Positions 1 to 7,889 of a stretch of DNA of 41,677 bases are shown in pieces; within the stretch, counting starts at the first letter, position 1; each line of letters starts with the position of its first letter. The stretch lies in contig NZ_NQKW01000023.1 of assembly GCF_002252625.1 (NCBI RefSeq), positions 1 to 41,677 on the forward strand, given 5' to 3'. The DNA is from Synechococcus sp. 1G10 (GTDB lineage: Bacteria; Cyanobacteriota; Cyanobacteriia; PCC-6307; Cyanobiaceae). The translations under genes and the position numbers were made by a program. The notes beneath the pieces were generated by a model. The model saw only the letters and a list, made by a program, of their open reading frames with translations, made no database searches and had not been told where the DNA came from.

Positions 1-1
1 C

Positions 2-97
2 AGTCTCTGCCTGAGATGCAATCGGGAATCACGCCGACGTCAAGGGTTCAGCCGTAGCGATGTTCGCTGCGAGCTGTCCTGCCCCCTGAACGCATAC
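2..97 (+). repeat. 96-bp terminal inverted repeat, left copy
   Basis: Bases 2-97 are identical, without mismatch, to the reverse complement of 41582-41677; identity stops at base 98. In frame 1 the plus strand reads as the last 18 codons of a protein, ending ITPTSRVQP at a TAG at 55-57, followed by about 40 bases containing a small AGCGA/TCGCT hairpin (56-68). This suits the 3' end of a transposable element: end of a transposase gene, stop codon, structured end. The family is not recognised. Base 97 is then the likely element border and the rest lies outside the window. The sequence identity is certain; the mobile-element reading is inference. Confidence 0.9.
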
Positions 98-101
98 GGG
101 T

Positions 102-128
102 GGGCTAAGGCAGCCGCAGCCTTAGCCC
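102..128. repeat. perfect 10-bp hairpin next to the repeat
   Basis: GGGCTAAGGC (102-111) pairs perfectly with GCCTTAGCCC (119-128) around a 7-base loop. It begins four bases inside the end of the 96-bp repeat. No T-run follows on either strand, so it is not a standard intrinsic terminator. It could be a REP-like element, a further piece of a mobile element, or the remains of a terminator. It has no counterpart at the right end of the window. Confidence 0.6.
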
Positions 129-163
129 CGAGGGGTCTGCTGGATGAAATCAGTAAAACTCGA

Positions 164-871
164 TTGGACCACTCGCAACTGGGCAGCTGGAAAGATGTGC
201 TGCACGTTCATGCGATCCAGCCGGTGCAACAGTTCAGCTACACCAGCGGCAAGAACGCCACCGATTCGGCCCTGATCATCGACGCGATGGATCTGCTGCA
301 CGGCGGCCGGGTGGACGGCTTCTGCCTGGTGTCCTCCGACAGCGACTTCACCCGCCTGGCCACACGCATCCGCGAGGCGGGGCTGGCGGTGTACAGCTTC
401 GGCGAGAAGAAGACGCCCAAACCCTTCGTGGCCGCCTGCGACAAATTCATCTACACCGAGATCCTGCGCAAGGCCTCGGGCAACGCCAAGGTGGAACCCA
501 CAACGCAGGGGCCGCTGCGGCCCTTCCTCCTGGGCGCCATCGCTGCGGTCACGCAGGAAGACGGCTGGGCGCCTCTAGGCACGGTGGGCAGTCTCCTGGT
601 CAAGAAAGACCCCTCCTTCGACGCCCGCAACTTCGGCTACCGGAAACTCAGCGAGTTGGTGAAGGCTCAGCCTTACCTCGTGGTGAAGGAAGTGCCGATC
701 GCGGCGGGTGCACAGCAGATGCACCTGTACGTGCGCGCCAAGGAAGGCTTAGCCGGGAGCGATGCACACAGCTCTCAGGTGTGGAACACGTCGAGGTGCT
801 GGGGCTGCCGTTCGTCTTCAATGAACACCTGCGGGCGGCACATCGGCAGATGGGAGCGGAAGCTGAGATAA
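164..871 (+). pseudogene. NYN (LabA/DUF88) plus LOTUS-type protein, truncated remnant
   Basis: This is the downstream part of a NYN-domain protein, a PIN-like nuclease fold, with motifs IIDAMDLL, VSSDSDFTRLA and FGEKKTPKPFV. A C-terminal OST-HTH/LOTUS-like segment follows (roughly residues 120-194, containing FLLGAIAAVTQEDGWAPLG). The N-terminal third with the first catalytic aspartate is absent: upstream lie only the hairpin and the 96-bp repeat. The residues that should precede SWKDVL (DWTTRN) are encoded at 162-179 in another frame, so one base appears to be lost near 178. No stop codon follows the LOTUS segment, and the frame runs about 97 bases into the 3' end of the convergent gene. I read it as a gene broken at its 5' end and decaying. 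Family assignment is firm; the frameshift is inferred from remembered homologues. Confidence 0.7.
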
Positions 872-1566
872 CCGGAATGCCCCTCCAAAACGCAACAGCC
901 CACACCGAGCGGCTCGATCCGCAGCCTGGCGTGGGGTTGCGCAGGCGTGAGCAGTACCTCCACCGTTTCGGCGCTGCGGCAGGCATTCATGAAGTAAAGA
1001 GTGGCGCGGTTGTTGGGTTCGAACCGGTGTTGGGGCGTGTAGAGGAAGGCCCGGCGGCGGCGGGCGAGCAGCTGGTGCTGATCGGGGCTCTCGCCCGGCC
1101 GGGCGACGATGCCGCCGAAGTTTCCGTGCACGCTGGCCCACACCGATTCCGGCGTTTTCCGGTATTGGCAATACCCCCGGTGCAACCGCAACAGCTCAGG
1201 CTCGCTCGCCGCCTCGTAGACGCTGGTGTGGATGAAGGTGGCCATCTCCAGCTGGGGGCTGATCTCCTTCAGCGGGCTGAGATCGATCGTCTCGAAGGTA
1301 CGGTCCGTGCACACCTCGAGGTCGCGCAGATGCCGGCCCCGGACATCGAAGAACCGCAACCGGTGCCTCACCTCCACCGGCTCGCCGCGCAGCAGAGCGA
1401 GAGTGTTCTCGGCCACGAACCGGGTGGCGTCGATGTCGCCGCGATAGAGGAACTGATCGGAGATCGAGGCCCCGCCCAGCCCGCGGGGAAAGGCGGTGTA
1501 GGGGAGGCTGCCTCGATAGAGGATCCGCCCGAGCGTAGCCTTCACCGTCCGGAGCCGGGAGCTCAT
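775..1566 (-). CDS. conserved protein of unknown function, third gene of the phoH operon
   Basis: A 263-residue protein without a signal peptide or membrane segment, whose family I do not recognise. The N-terminus is basic, followed by alternating beta-type segments. Near the C-terminus an NACR motif is followed by ARLRIEP and GCCVLE; the preceding gene has the same order (NLCR, then RLIRVVP, then CCLIE), so the two may be distant paralogues. The ATG at 1566 overlaps the stop of the upstream gene by four bases (ATGA), which implies translational coupling. A much longer frame running up to 2577 exists but crosses two real genes and is spurious. No function is proposed. Confidence 0.75.
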   Translation of the reverse strand: MSSRLRTVKATLGRILYRGSLPYTAFPRGLGGASISDQFLYRGDIDATRFVAENTLALLRGEPVEVRHRLRFFDVRGRHLRDLEVCTDRTFETIDLSPLKEISPQLEMATFIHTSVYEAASEPELLRLHRGYCQYRKTPESVWASVHGNFGGIVARPGESPDQHQLLARRRRAFLYTPQHRFEPNNRATLYFMNACRSAETVEVLLTPAQPHARLRIEPLGVGCCVLEGHSGYLSFRSHLPMCRPQVFIEDERQPQHLDVFHT

Positions 1567-2387
1567 CGCAGCGCCGCACCCAGCCAGCTGGCCTTGAGGA
1601 GCCGGCTGCCCGGCAGCCGGTCGTGCTCCCAGAACAGTTCGGTGGGAGGGTGGGTGTGCTCCACGCTCATCGAGGGCGGCAGATCCGGCCGCGAGAGCGT
1701 CAGGAAGATCGGGATCCCCACCGAACCGGCGGAGCGGAACACCAGCGGCCCGGCTGCGGCCGTGGCGGCATCGAGCTCGATCAGGCAGCAGCTGTTGCTC
1801 CGGTAGGGAACGACGCGAATCAAGCGGCGCGCCGCGGCGTTGAAGCACTCCAGGCTGTGCACCGCGTCGTCCACCCGCCGGCAGAGGTTCACCACGCACA
1901 CCAGATTGGTACCCACCGCCGGATCGCTCTGGAGCAGGGGATCGAAGCTCACCAGGGTGCCGTGCGACAGCTCGGCCATCCGCACGGGATATTCCCCCTG
2001 GTAGGCGCTGCTGATTCCGCGCCAGGCAAAACTGAGGCTGCAGCGTTCGGCCACCGGTGAACGGTCGATTCGCTTGCTGAGCGGCAACGGCAGTTCCGTG
2101 GGGCTGGGCTCCAGCGCGGTGTCGCGGGCGACCGGAACGCAGACCACAAGCTCGCCAGGGGCAAGGCCCAGCTCGGCCGAGGTCACCACCACGTCGCCCG
2201 GCGCTCCCACCGGATGGCAACCACGCAGCTGCCAGCGGCCGGCCGACACGCCGTAGAGAGCCAGATCCACGGCGTGCTGATGCGGAATGCTGCTGGAGCC
2301 CGCCCGCTGGTTGAGGGTGTGGGAGGAGTAGCAGACGCTGGATGTGATGCCGTGAGGCAATCCGATCAGCGGGTAGTAGCAGCTCAT
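1563..2387 (-). CDS. conserved protein of unknown function, second gene of the phoH operon
   Basis: A 274-residue protein beginning MSCYYPLIGLPHG. It has no hydrophobic segment long enough for a membrane helix and no motif I can tie to a known family. Two-thirds along it carries NLCRRVDD, RLIRVVPY and SCCLIELD, which match in order and spacing a block in the next gene. This pattern of a beta strand, an N-x-C-R turn and an arginine-rich strand suits a beta-sandwich domain, but that is inference. The ATG at 2387 shares one base with the phoH stop codon (TGATG), and the gene ends inside the start of the following one, so the three genes are almost certainly one transcript. Confidence 0.75.
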   Translation of the reverse strand: MSCYYPLIGLPHGITSSVCYSSHTLNQRAGSSSIPHQHAVDLALYGVSAGRWQLRGCHPVGAPGDVVVTSAELGLAPGELVVCVPVARDTALEPSPTELPLPLSKRIDRSPVAERCSLSFAWRGISSAYQGEYPVRMAELSHGTLVSFDPLLQSDPAVGTNLVCVVNLCRRVDDAVHSLECFNAAARRLIRVVPYRSNSCCLIELDAATAAAGPLVFRSAGSVGIPIFLTLSRPDLPPSMSVEHTHPPTELFWEHDRLPGSRLLKASWLGAALR

Positions 2388-3769
2388 CAGAGCAGGTTCG
2401 CCGCCAGCTCCGCCAGGGCGGAGCGTTCCCCCTTGAGCAGGGTGACGTGGCCCGCCAGCCGTTGCCCCTTGAAGCGCTCCACCAGCCAGGTGAGACCGTT
2501 GCTGTCGGCATCCACGTAGGGGTTGTCGATCTGATACGGATCGCCTGTGAACACGATCTTCGTGCCCTCCCCCACACGGGTCACGATCGTCTTCACCTCA
2601 TGGGGCGTGAGGTTCTGGGCCTCATCCACCACCATGTACTGGCGGGGAATCGAGCGGCCGCGGATATAGGTGATCGCCTCCACCTCCAGCAGACCCATGC
2701 CCTTAAGGTCCGACCAGTTGCTGCGAGGACCACGGCTGGAGCGCATGCTCCCCTGGGACGAATCCTCACCACCGAGCAGGTAGTCGAGGTTGTCGATGAT
2801 CGGCTGCATCCAGGGACCCATCTTCTCCTGGAGATCCCCGGGCAGGAAGCCGATGTCCTTGCCCAGAGGGATCACCGGCCGGGTCACCAGCAGGCGGTCG
2901 TAGAGGTGCTCATCGGCCACCTGATGCAGGCCGGCGGCAAGGGCCAGCAGGGTCTTGCCGGTGCCGGCCTTGCCCACCAGGGTCACCAGGCTGATGGATG
3001 GATCCAGCAGCAGGTCGAGAGCGAAGGTCTGCTCCCGGTTGCGGGGGCTCACCCGCCCGAGCTTGATCCGCGTTGCTTTCTGCAGTGGCCGCAGACCCCT
3101 GGCGGAAGCATCCACCCGCGCCAGCAACGTGTGCTGCGGTTGCAACGCATCCACCAGGGTCACCCCTTCGTTTGCCACCAGCGGCGCCTGGGGCGGCACA
3201 CCTGGCGGCAGCTCCTCCAGGGCCAGCGATCCCTGGCTGTGCAGCTGCTCCATCTGCTCAGCCGTGACCACCCACTCGCAGAAGCCCGGGTAAAGGTCGG
3301 CGATCGCCACCTTGTCGGTGCTGTAGTCCTGGGCGATCAGGCCCACCGCATCGGCCTTGATGCGCAGGTTGGTGTCCTTGGTGACCAGCACCACGGGGGG
3401 ATGGTTGCCCATCACGTCCTGGAGGCGCTGCTCGAGCGCCACCGCCAGGATGTTGTTGTCGCCGTTCCCGGACTTCAGTTCCGGCGGCAGTTGGGCGAGG
3501 GTTTCGCTGCGGCAGAACACCACCTTGAGCGTGCCGTGGTGCTCGGGATCGATCTCCACCCCTTCGGAGAGATTGCCCTTGTTGCGCAGCTCATCGAGCA
3601 GACGGGAGGTCTGGCGCGCATTTCGGCCCTTCTCAGATGAATCGCGCTTGAAGCGGTCAATTTCCTCGACCACCTCGATCGGAATCACCACCGTGTTGTC
3701 TTCGAAGCGGGTGATCGCCTGGGGATCGTGCAGCAGCACGTTCGTGTCGAGAACGAAGGTCTTCTTCAT
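2387..3769 (-). CDS. phoH: PhoH-family ATPase with N-terminal PIN domain (PhoH2 type)
   Basis: This 460-residue protein joins a PIN ribonuclease-like domain to a PhoH P-loop ATPase. The PIN domain (about 1-150) opens with VLDTNVLLHDP and keeps further acidic positions (VVEEIDRFKRD, VTKDTNLR). The ATPase has Walker A GKAGTGKT near 265-272, Walker B VVDEAQN near 379-385 and the sensor-like FTGDPYQID. PhoH2 proteins studied elsewhere couple RNA unwinding to PIN cleavage, so an RNA-processing or toxin-like role is likely. The start is the ATG at 3769; a GTG directly before it is a weaker choice. It leads a three-gene overlapping operon and is divergent from the CofE-like gene. No phosphate-starvation (Pho) box was identified upstream. 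Confidence 0.93.
   Translation of the reverse strand: MKKTFVLDTNVLLHDPQAITRFEDNTVVIPIEVVEEIDRFKRDSSEKGRNARQTSRLLDELRNKGNLSEGVEIDPEHHGTLKVVFCRSETLAQLPPELKSGNGDNNILAVALEQRLQDVMGNHPPVVLVTKDTNLRIKADAVGLIAQDYSTDKVAIADLYPGFCEWVVTAEQMEQLHSQGSLALEELPPGVPPQAPLVANEGVTLVDALQPQHTLLARVDASARGLRPLQKATRIKLGRVSPRNREQTFALDLLLDPSISLVTLVGKAGTGKTLLALAAGLHQVADEHLYDRLLVTRPVIPLGKDIGFLPGDLQEKMGPWMQPIIDNLDYLLGGEDSSQGSMRSSRGPRSNWSDLKGMGLLEVEAITYIRGRSIPRQYMVVDEAQNLTPHEVKTIVTRVGEGTKIVFTGDPYQIDNPYVDADSNGLTWLVERFKGQRLAGHVTLLKGERSALAELAANLL
3300..3307. repeat. HIP1 palindrome GCGATCGC (first of eight found)
   Basis: The highly iterated palindrome GCGATCGC of cyanobacterial genomes occurs at 3300, 5390, 9929, 10742, 16573, 24192, 27594 and 29828 (first base). 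All eight found lie inside core genes, none in the end regions. The count was made by eye and may miss some. Confidence 0.85.
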
Positions 3770-3880
3770 CACCCACGCCGCAATGGCTAGTCCGTGAACC
3801 TAGGCCGCAGCGGTGTCCACCCCGCCAGCCCCTGGCGCCAGACACGACCTACGCTCCCGCAAAACCGGCGCCCCTGCCCC

Positions 3881-5101
3881 TTGCCGATCCTGCCTCCACC
3901 GCTCTGCGCGCTGCTCCTGCTTGCGCTGCTCATCGGCCTCACCCTGCTCTGGCTGGAGTTGCGCCACCGCCTGCGGCCGGCCTCACCCCTTCGTCTGAGT
4001 TCGGGCCCCTGGACCACCAGCTGGAGCAACGAGGGAGCAGTGACGCTGGAGGGCAGCTTCCGGATCGACAACCCCCATGCCCGCATGGAGGTGATGGTGC
4101 CGGAACTTCAGCTGCGCCCCACCGTGCTCGGCCGCCAGGACCTCTCAAGCCTGCAGGTGAGCACCACCGTCGTCGCCGACCATCCCGATGAGCCGAGCCG
4201 GCCAGACGGCTACTGGGCGGCCTACATCGTCAAGGGGCACAAGAGCACCCAGCTCAAGGCCACAGTGAACATCAGCCTGCCGGCCGGAGCGAGCGGACCT
4301 GGCCCCAAAGAGCGCCACACCCTTCTGGAGGAGCTGCTCGACACCCTCTGGCTGGATGTGATCTGGGTGAACTACGGGCCATTCGGGCGTCTGGAGCGCC
4401 GGCAGGGCTTCCTGGTGCCGGTTCGCCATCCCGCACCGCTCGATCCGGCCAGCGCTGCCTGGCGCAACGGTGATGGCTGCCAGGTGCTGCCGGTGCCAAC
4501 CCACCTGCTGGGGGTGCTGGATGATCCCGCTGAAGTGCTGCGCCGCTACGCCGGTCCGGTGCTGCGTCCCGGCGACATCCTCACCATCGGCGAAACGCCC
4601 CTGGCGGTGATCCAGGGCCGCTATCAACACCCGTCGATGGTGGAGCCCTCCGGCCTGGCCCGGCTGCTCTGCCGCGTCTTCCATCCCACCAGCAGCCTGG
4701 CCACGGCCTGCGGTCTGCAGAGCCTGATCGACACGGTGGGGCCGGCGCGGGTGCTCTGCGCCTGGCTGGCCGGCAGCCTGATGAAGCTGGTCGGCAGCAA
4801 AGGCGGCTTCTACCGCCTCGCCGGTGACCAGGCCCGGCTGATTGACGACATCACCGGCACCACTCCCCCCTACGACCAGACGATCGTGCTCGGTCCCGAT
4901 CAGCCCGAACGCAGCTGCCAGGAGCTGGCCCAGGCCCTGGGGGTGCCTGTGGCCGTGGTCGACGTCAACGATCTCGGCCGGGTCAAGGTGCTGGCTTCGA
5001 GCGCGGGCTGCGACGAGAACCTGCTCAAGCGTGCCCTGCGTCCCAACCCGGCCGGCAACGCCAACGAACGCACACCCCTGGTGCTGGTGCGACCGGCCTG
5101 A
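3881..5101 (+). CDS. coenzyme F420-0 gamma-glutamyl ligase-like protein (CofE-like)
   Basis: About 406 residues from the TTG at 3881. A hydrophobic segment near the N-terminus (CALLLLALLIGLTLLWLEL) predicts membrane anchoring. The C-terminal half resembles CofE-type ligases: GSKGGFYRLAG, an aspartate-rich RLIDDITGTTPPYD, and VVDVNDLG. CofE adds glutamate to F420-0 in archaea and actinobacteria, but cyanobacteria generally lack the full F420 pathway, so the true substrate is unknown. An in-frame GTG at 3794 would add 29 proline/arginine-rich residues and leave only 24 bases to phoH; I prefer the TTG just before the hydrophobic segment, although neither start has a clear ribosome-binding site. 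Confidence 0.8.
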   Translation: MPILPPPLCALLLLALLIGLTLLWLELRHRLRPASPLRLSSGPWTTSWSNEGAVTLEGSFRIDNPHARMEVMVPELQLRPTVLGRQDLSSLQVSTTVVADHPDEPSRPDGYWAAYIVKGHKSTQLKATVNISLPAGASGPGPKERHTLLEELLDTLWLDVIWVNYGPFGRLERRQGFLVPVRHPAPLDPASAAWRNGDGCQVLPVPTHLLGVLDDPAEVLRRYAGPVLRPGDILTIGETPLAVIQGRYQHPSMVEPSGLARLLCRVFHPTSSLATACGLQSLIDTVGPARVLCAWLAGSLMKLVGSKGGFYRLAGDQARLIDDITGTTPPYDQTIVLGPDQPERSCQELAQALGVPVAVVDVNDLGRVKVLASSAGCDENLLKRALRPNPAGNANERTPLVLVRPA

Positions 5102-5154
5102 GGCCACAGGTCTCCTGTCTCGCCCCGATACAGTTGGTCATCAGCGGTTCTTCC

Positions 5155-6306
5155 GTGCGTCACCCCACGTCATCCCGTTCCCCGGGAGGTGATTCACCCA
5201 TCGCCCCCGATGAAGTGCAGGTTGAACCCCTGCAGGGATGGATGCTGCCGCACCTGCAGGACGCCGCTGTCCTCGATCTGCAACCCCTGCTCCAGAAAGC
5301 CCTCCTGCTTCAGACTCCGGAGCGGCTGCTGAGCACCCTGGTGCGGCGGCCACCCCTGGCCCCTGAAGTGCTGGTGGCCCACCGCGGCGGCGATCGCCTG
5401 CTGGGCCTGAGCGTGGTGCGGCGGCTCAACCGCAGCGGCAGTTGCTGGGGAGTGGAGGAATTGCGGCTCTGCCGCGAAACCCTCAGCGAGCCGGGCTCCC
5501 CCACCGCCAGACAGGTGGAGGGAGCCCTGCTGCGCGAGGCTCTGCACCGCTGCCCCGGGGCCTCCAGCTGGATCACCAGGGTTCCGACAGGACATCAGGA
5601 TCGACTGGCCCTGCTGCGGGAGCAGGGGTTCCAACCGCTGCTCCAGGAAACCCTCTGGTACTGGGAGCCAGATCCGGCCATGGCAGGCAACAGCCAGCCG
5701 GCGGCCGCGCCACCCGGTGACGATCTGCAGCTGCGCCCCCTCAACCGCCGCAGCGCCCCCCTGCTCTGGCACCTGGAGCAGGCCACCTGCCCGGCCCAGT
5801 TGCGTCAGCTGCTCGATCGCCGCATCGAAGACGTCCTTGATCAGAGCGAGGGGCAGGGGCTGCTTTGGGTCGACCCCAGCCGCCAGCAGGCTGTGGCGGC
5901 TGTGCGGCGGCTGCGCAGCCACCGCCTCGGTCCGGCGGAACTTGAGGTGACCCTCCACCCCGGTTGGGCCCACCTGCATGGCACCGCCCTGGCTCGTCTG
6001 GTGCAACAGCAGGCGGGTGCACTTTCGCCCCTGCGCCTGCGCAGTGACACTGACGACCACGAGCGCGAGCGCTGGCTGAGCCTCCTCGGCGCGGTGGCGG
6101 AGGGGGAGGAACTGCTGATGGCCCGAAGCGTCTGGAGGCGCCAGGACTCCCGTGTTCTCAGCCGCCAGTCCTGGCGGCTCGACACCGTGCTGGACCCCTT
6201 CAAGCCCCGCCGCCGGCCTGTTCCCACCCCGCTGCAGCGGGGGGTGGGCGGCCACCACGGCCCCCAATCCCTCGGTTGCCCCCAGTCCGTCGGCAGCGAC
6301 CGTTGA
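5155..6306 (+). CDS. cyanobacterial conserved protein, probable tandem GNAT-like acyltransferase
   Basis: A 383-residue soluble protein. The first half (roughly 30-170) has the layout of a GNAT domain (EVLVAHRGGDRLLGLSVVRR, then a helix and a REQGFQPLLQETLWYW-type end), and the second half repeats the pattern more weakly (LLWVDPSRQQAVAAVRRL, HPGWAHLHGTALARLV). No acceptor can be named. The C-terminal 40 residues are proline/arginine rich. The start is uncertain: TTG 5134 and GTG 5155 are both in frame without a clear ribosome-binding site. Its stop overlaps the TTG of ruvX (TTGA at 6303-6306), so it probably begins the ruvX-proB transcript. Existence is well supported; the GNAT call is moderate. 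Confidence 0.7.
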   Translation: MRHPTSSRSPGGDSPIAPDEVQVEPLQGWMLPHLQDAAVLDLQPLLQKALLLQTPERLLSTLVRRPPLAPEVLVAHRGGDRLLGLSVVRRLNRSGSCWGVEELRLCRETLSEPGSPTARQVEGALLREALHRCPGASSWITRVPTGHQDRLALLREQGFQPLLQETLWYWEPDPAMAGNSQPAAAPPGDDLQLRPLNRRSAPLLWHLEQATCPAQLRQLLDRRIEDVLDQSEGQGLLWVDPSRQQAVAAVRRLRSHRLGPAELEVTLHPGWAHLHGTALARLVQQQAGALSPLRLRSDTDDHERERWLSLLGAVAEGEELLMARSVWRRQDSRVLSRQSWRLDTVLDPFKPRRRPVPTPLQRGVGGHHGPQSLGCPQSVGSDR

Positions 6307-6788
6307 GCCGCCAGCCGCCGCCGCCCCGCTCGGTGCTAGCACTCGATGTGGGCCGGCGGCGGATCGGTCTGGCCGGCTGCGACCCGCTCGGCCTGACCGT
6401 CACCCCCCTGCCCCCCCTGGCCCGGGGGACCTTCCCTGCTGATCTCGAGCGGCTGCGACCCCTGGTGGCCCAGCGGCGTGTGCAGGCCCTGGTGGTGGGC
6501 CTGCCCCTTGATGCCAGCCAGCAGCTCACCGTCCAGGCCAGGCACTGCCGCCGCTACGGCCAGCGCCTGGCCCAGGCTCTGGCATTGCCCCTGGCCTGGG
6601 TGGATGAACACGGCAGCAGCTGGGAGGCGGGCGAGAGTCGCGGGCTGCATGGAGATCGCAGCGGCCAGCTCGACAGTGCAGCGGCGGCCCTGCTGCTGGA
6701 GCAGTGGCTGCGGGAAGGCCCCGAAGCCCGTCCGGTCAGCCCAGCGACACCGAGACTCGACCAGCCGGCAGTCTCTACGACATTCTGA
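6303..6788 (+). CDS. ruvX: putative pre-16S rRNA nuclease / Holliday junction resolvase-like YqgF (RuvX)
   Basis: A 161-residue RNase H-fold protein. VLALDVGRRRIGLAGCD carries the first catalytic aspartate, VQALVVGLPLD the second-strand motif, and DSAAAALLLEQWL the C-terminal acidic site. YqgF proteins trim the 5' end of 16S rRNA precursor in E. coli. The usual DER motif is replaced by WVDEHGSSWEAG, and the protein ends in a longer, poorly structured tail. The TTG at 6303 overlaps the previous stop in a TTGA arrangement; nine further in-frame codons upstream (6276) are less likely. ATG 6788 overlaps the stop but leads only to a seven-codon frame. Confidence 0.9.
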   Translation: MSRQPPPPRSVLALDVGRRRIGLAGCDPLGLTVTPLPPLARGTFPADLERLRPLVAQRRVQALVVGLPLDASQQLTVQARHCRRYGQRLAQALALPLAWVDEHGSSWEAGESRGLHGDRSGQLDSAAAALLLEQWLREGPEARPVSPATPRLDQPAVSTTF

Positions 6789-6807
6789 TGGGAATCGCAG
6801 ATTCCCC

Positions 6808-7377
6808 ATGAGTGCCGAAGGACCGTCGATCAGCGGATCCGGTGACGTGCCCACGGTGCTCGTTCGTGATGGACAGAACCGTCAGCTGCTCTGCTTTCTT
6901 GAGCAACTGATCCCCCTCGATGGACACGACTACGCCCTGCTGACCCCGGTGGACACCCCGGTGTGCCTTGTGCGCATCGCCGAGGGCGACGACGAGGAGG
7001 ACGAGGTGGTCGAAGAGGTTGATGCCGCCGAGTCGATCCTCACCGTGGCCGATGTGGTGCTGCAGGAGCACGACCTGACCCTGGTGCGCTCGGCGGTGAC
7101 CCTCACCGTGAGCGGTGAACTGGAAGAACCGGACCCTGAGGATCTGGAGGACGACCTTCAGGGCGAAGGCGATGGCGACGAGGAGACCGATCTCTACGAG
7201 ATGCTGATCCAGTTCCGCGCCGAAGACCGGGAATACGGGCTTTACATCCCCCTTGATCCCTTCTTCGTGGTGGCCCGCATGGAGAACAACGAAGCCGTGC
7301 TGGTGGAAGGCGAGGAATTCGAGCGGGTGCAGCCGCGCATCGAGGCCGAGCTCGACGATCGGGAGAGCGTTGGGTGA
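6808..7377 (+). CDS. DUF3727-domain protein
   Basis: A 189-residue very acidic protein typical of cyanobacteria. The N-terminal half holds the globular part (VLVRDGQNRQLLCFLEQLI, YALLTPVDTPVCLVR). A long Asp/Glu-rich linker follows, and the C-terminal part (LYEMLIQFRAEDREYGLYIP, DPFFVVARM) resembles the DUF3727/DUF1292 fold. No catalytic residues are evident and the molecular function is unknown. Its stop overlaps the GTG of the YqeG-type phosphatase by four bases (GTGA). The position between ruvX and yqeG-proB suggests a housekeeping role. Confidence 0.85.
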   Translation: MSAEGPSISGSGDVPTVLVRDGQNRQLLCFLEQLIPLDGHDYALLTPVDTPVCLVRIAEGDDEEDEVVEEVDAAESILTVADVVLQEHDLTLVRSAVTLTVSGELEEPDPEDLEDDLQGEGDGDEETDLYEMLIQFRAEDREYGLYIPLDPFFVVARMENNEAVLVEGEEFERVQPRIEAELDDRESVG

Positions 7378-7889
7378 AGCTCCAGCAGCTGTTGCGCCCT
7401 GACTGGATGCTGAGCACGACCCTGGCCCAGATGCCGCTGGAGAACCTGCTCGATCGCGGAATCCGCGCCCTGGTTCTGGACGTGGACCGCACCCTGCTCC
7501 CCCGCCGCCAGTCCGAGATGCCCCCGCTGATGGAGGCATGGCTGCGGCAGGCCAAGGAACGTCTGCGGCTGCATCTGTTCAGCAACAACCCCTCGCGGCG
7601 AAGGATCGGCTCGGTGGCCCAACGCCTCGATCTGCCCTTCACCACCTCGGCGGGCAAACCTCGCCGCAGCGCCCTGCGCCGGGTGCTGGCCGACCTCGAC
7701 CTTCCCCCCGCGCAGGTGGCCCTTGCCGGTGATCGCCTCTTCACCGATGTCCTGGTGGGCAATCGCCTCGGTCTGTTCACCGTGCTGGTGAAGCCCATCG
7801 GTCCGGAGGGTCGACCCTGTCAGCAGGATCGCGTGCAGCGCCTGGAGGTGCGTCTGGCACGGCTGGTGGGCACCGAGTTGAGCCGATGA
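7374..7889 (+). CDS. YqeG-family HAD phosphatase (subfamily IIIA)
   Basis: This 171-residue protein carries the HAD motifs: ALVLDVDRTLLP (motif I with both aspartates), LHLFSNNPS (motif II), KPRRSALRR (motif III lysine) and VALAGDRLFTDVLVGN (motif IV). It has no cap insertion, as expected for the YqeG family, which is widespread in Gram-positives, cyanobacteria and plastids; the plant relative dephosphorylates phosphatidylglycerophosphate. A role in phosphatidylglycerol synthesis, a lipid essential for photosystems, is therefore a reasonable inference. The GTG start at 7374 overlaps the stop upstream, and its own stop overlaps the proB ATG (ATGA at 7886-7889). Confidence 0.88.
   Translation: MKLQQLLRPDWMLSTTLAQMPLENLLDRGIRALVLDVDRTLLPRRQSEMPPLMEAWLRQAKERLRLHLFSNNPSRRRIGSVAQRLDLPFTTSAGKPRRSALRRVLADLDLPPAQVALAGDRLFTDVLVGNRLGLFTVLVKPIGPEGRPCQQDRVQRLEVRLARLVGTELSR

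Noticed and set aside
775-2577. A 600-codon open frame on the minus strand
   Set aside because: It runs antiparallel-phase through the end of phoH and the second operon gene before entering the true frame at 1566. The overlapping starts and protein features support separate genes.
5194-6342. A 382-codon minus-strand frame opposite the GNAT-like gene
   Set aside because: Low-complexity composition and full overlap with a better-supported gene in an operon; no ribosome-binding site or motifs.
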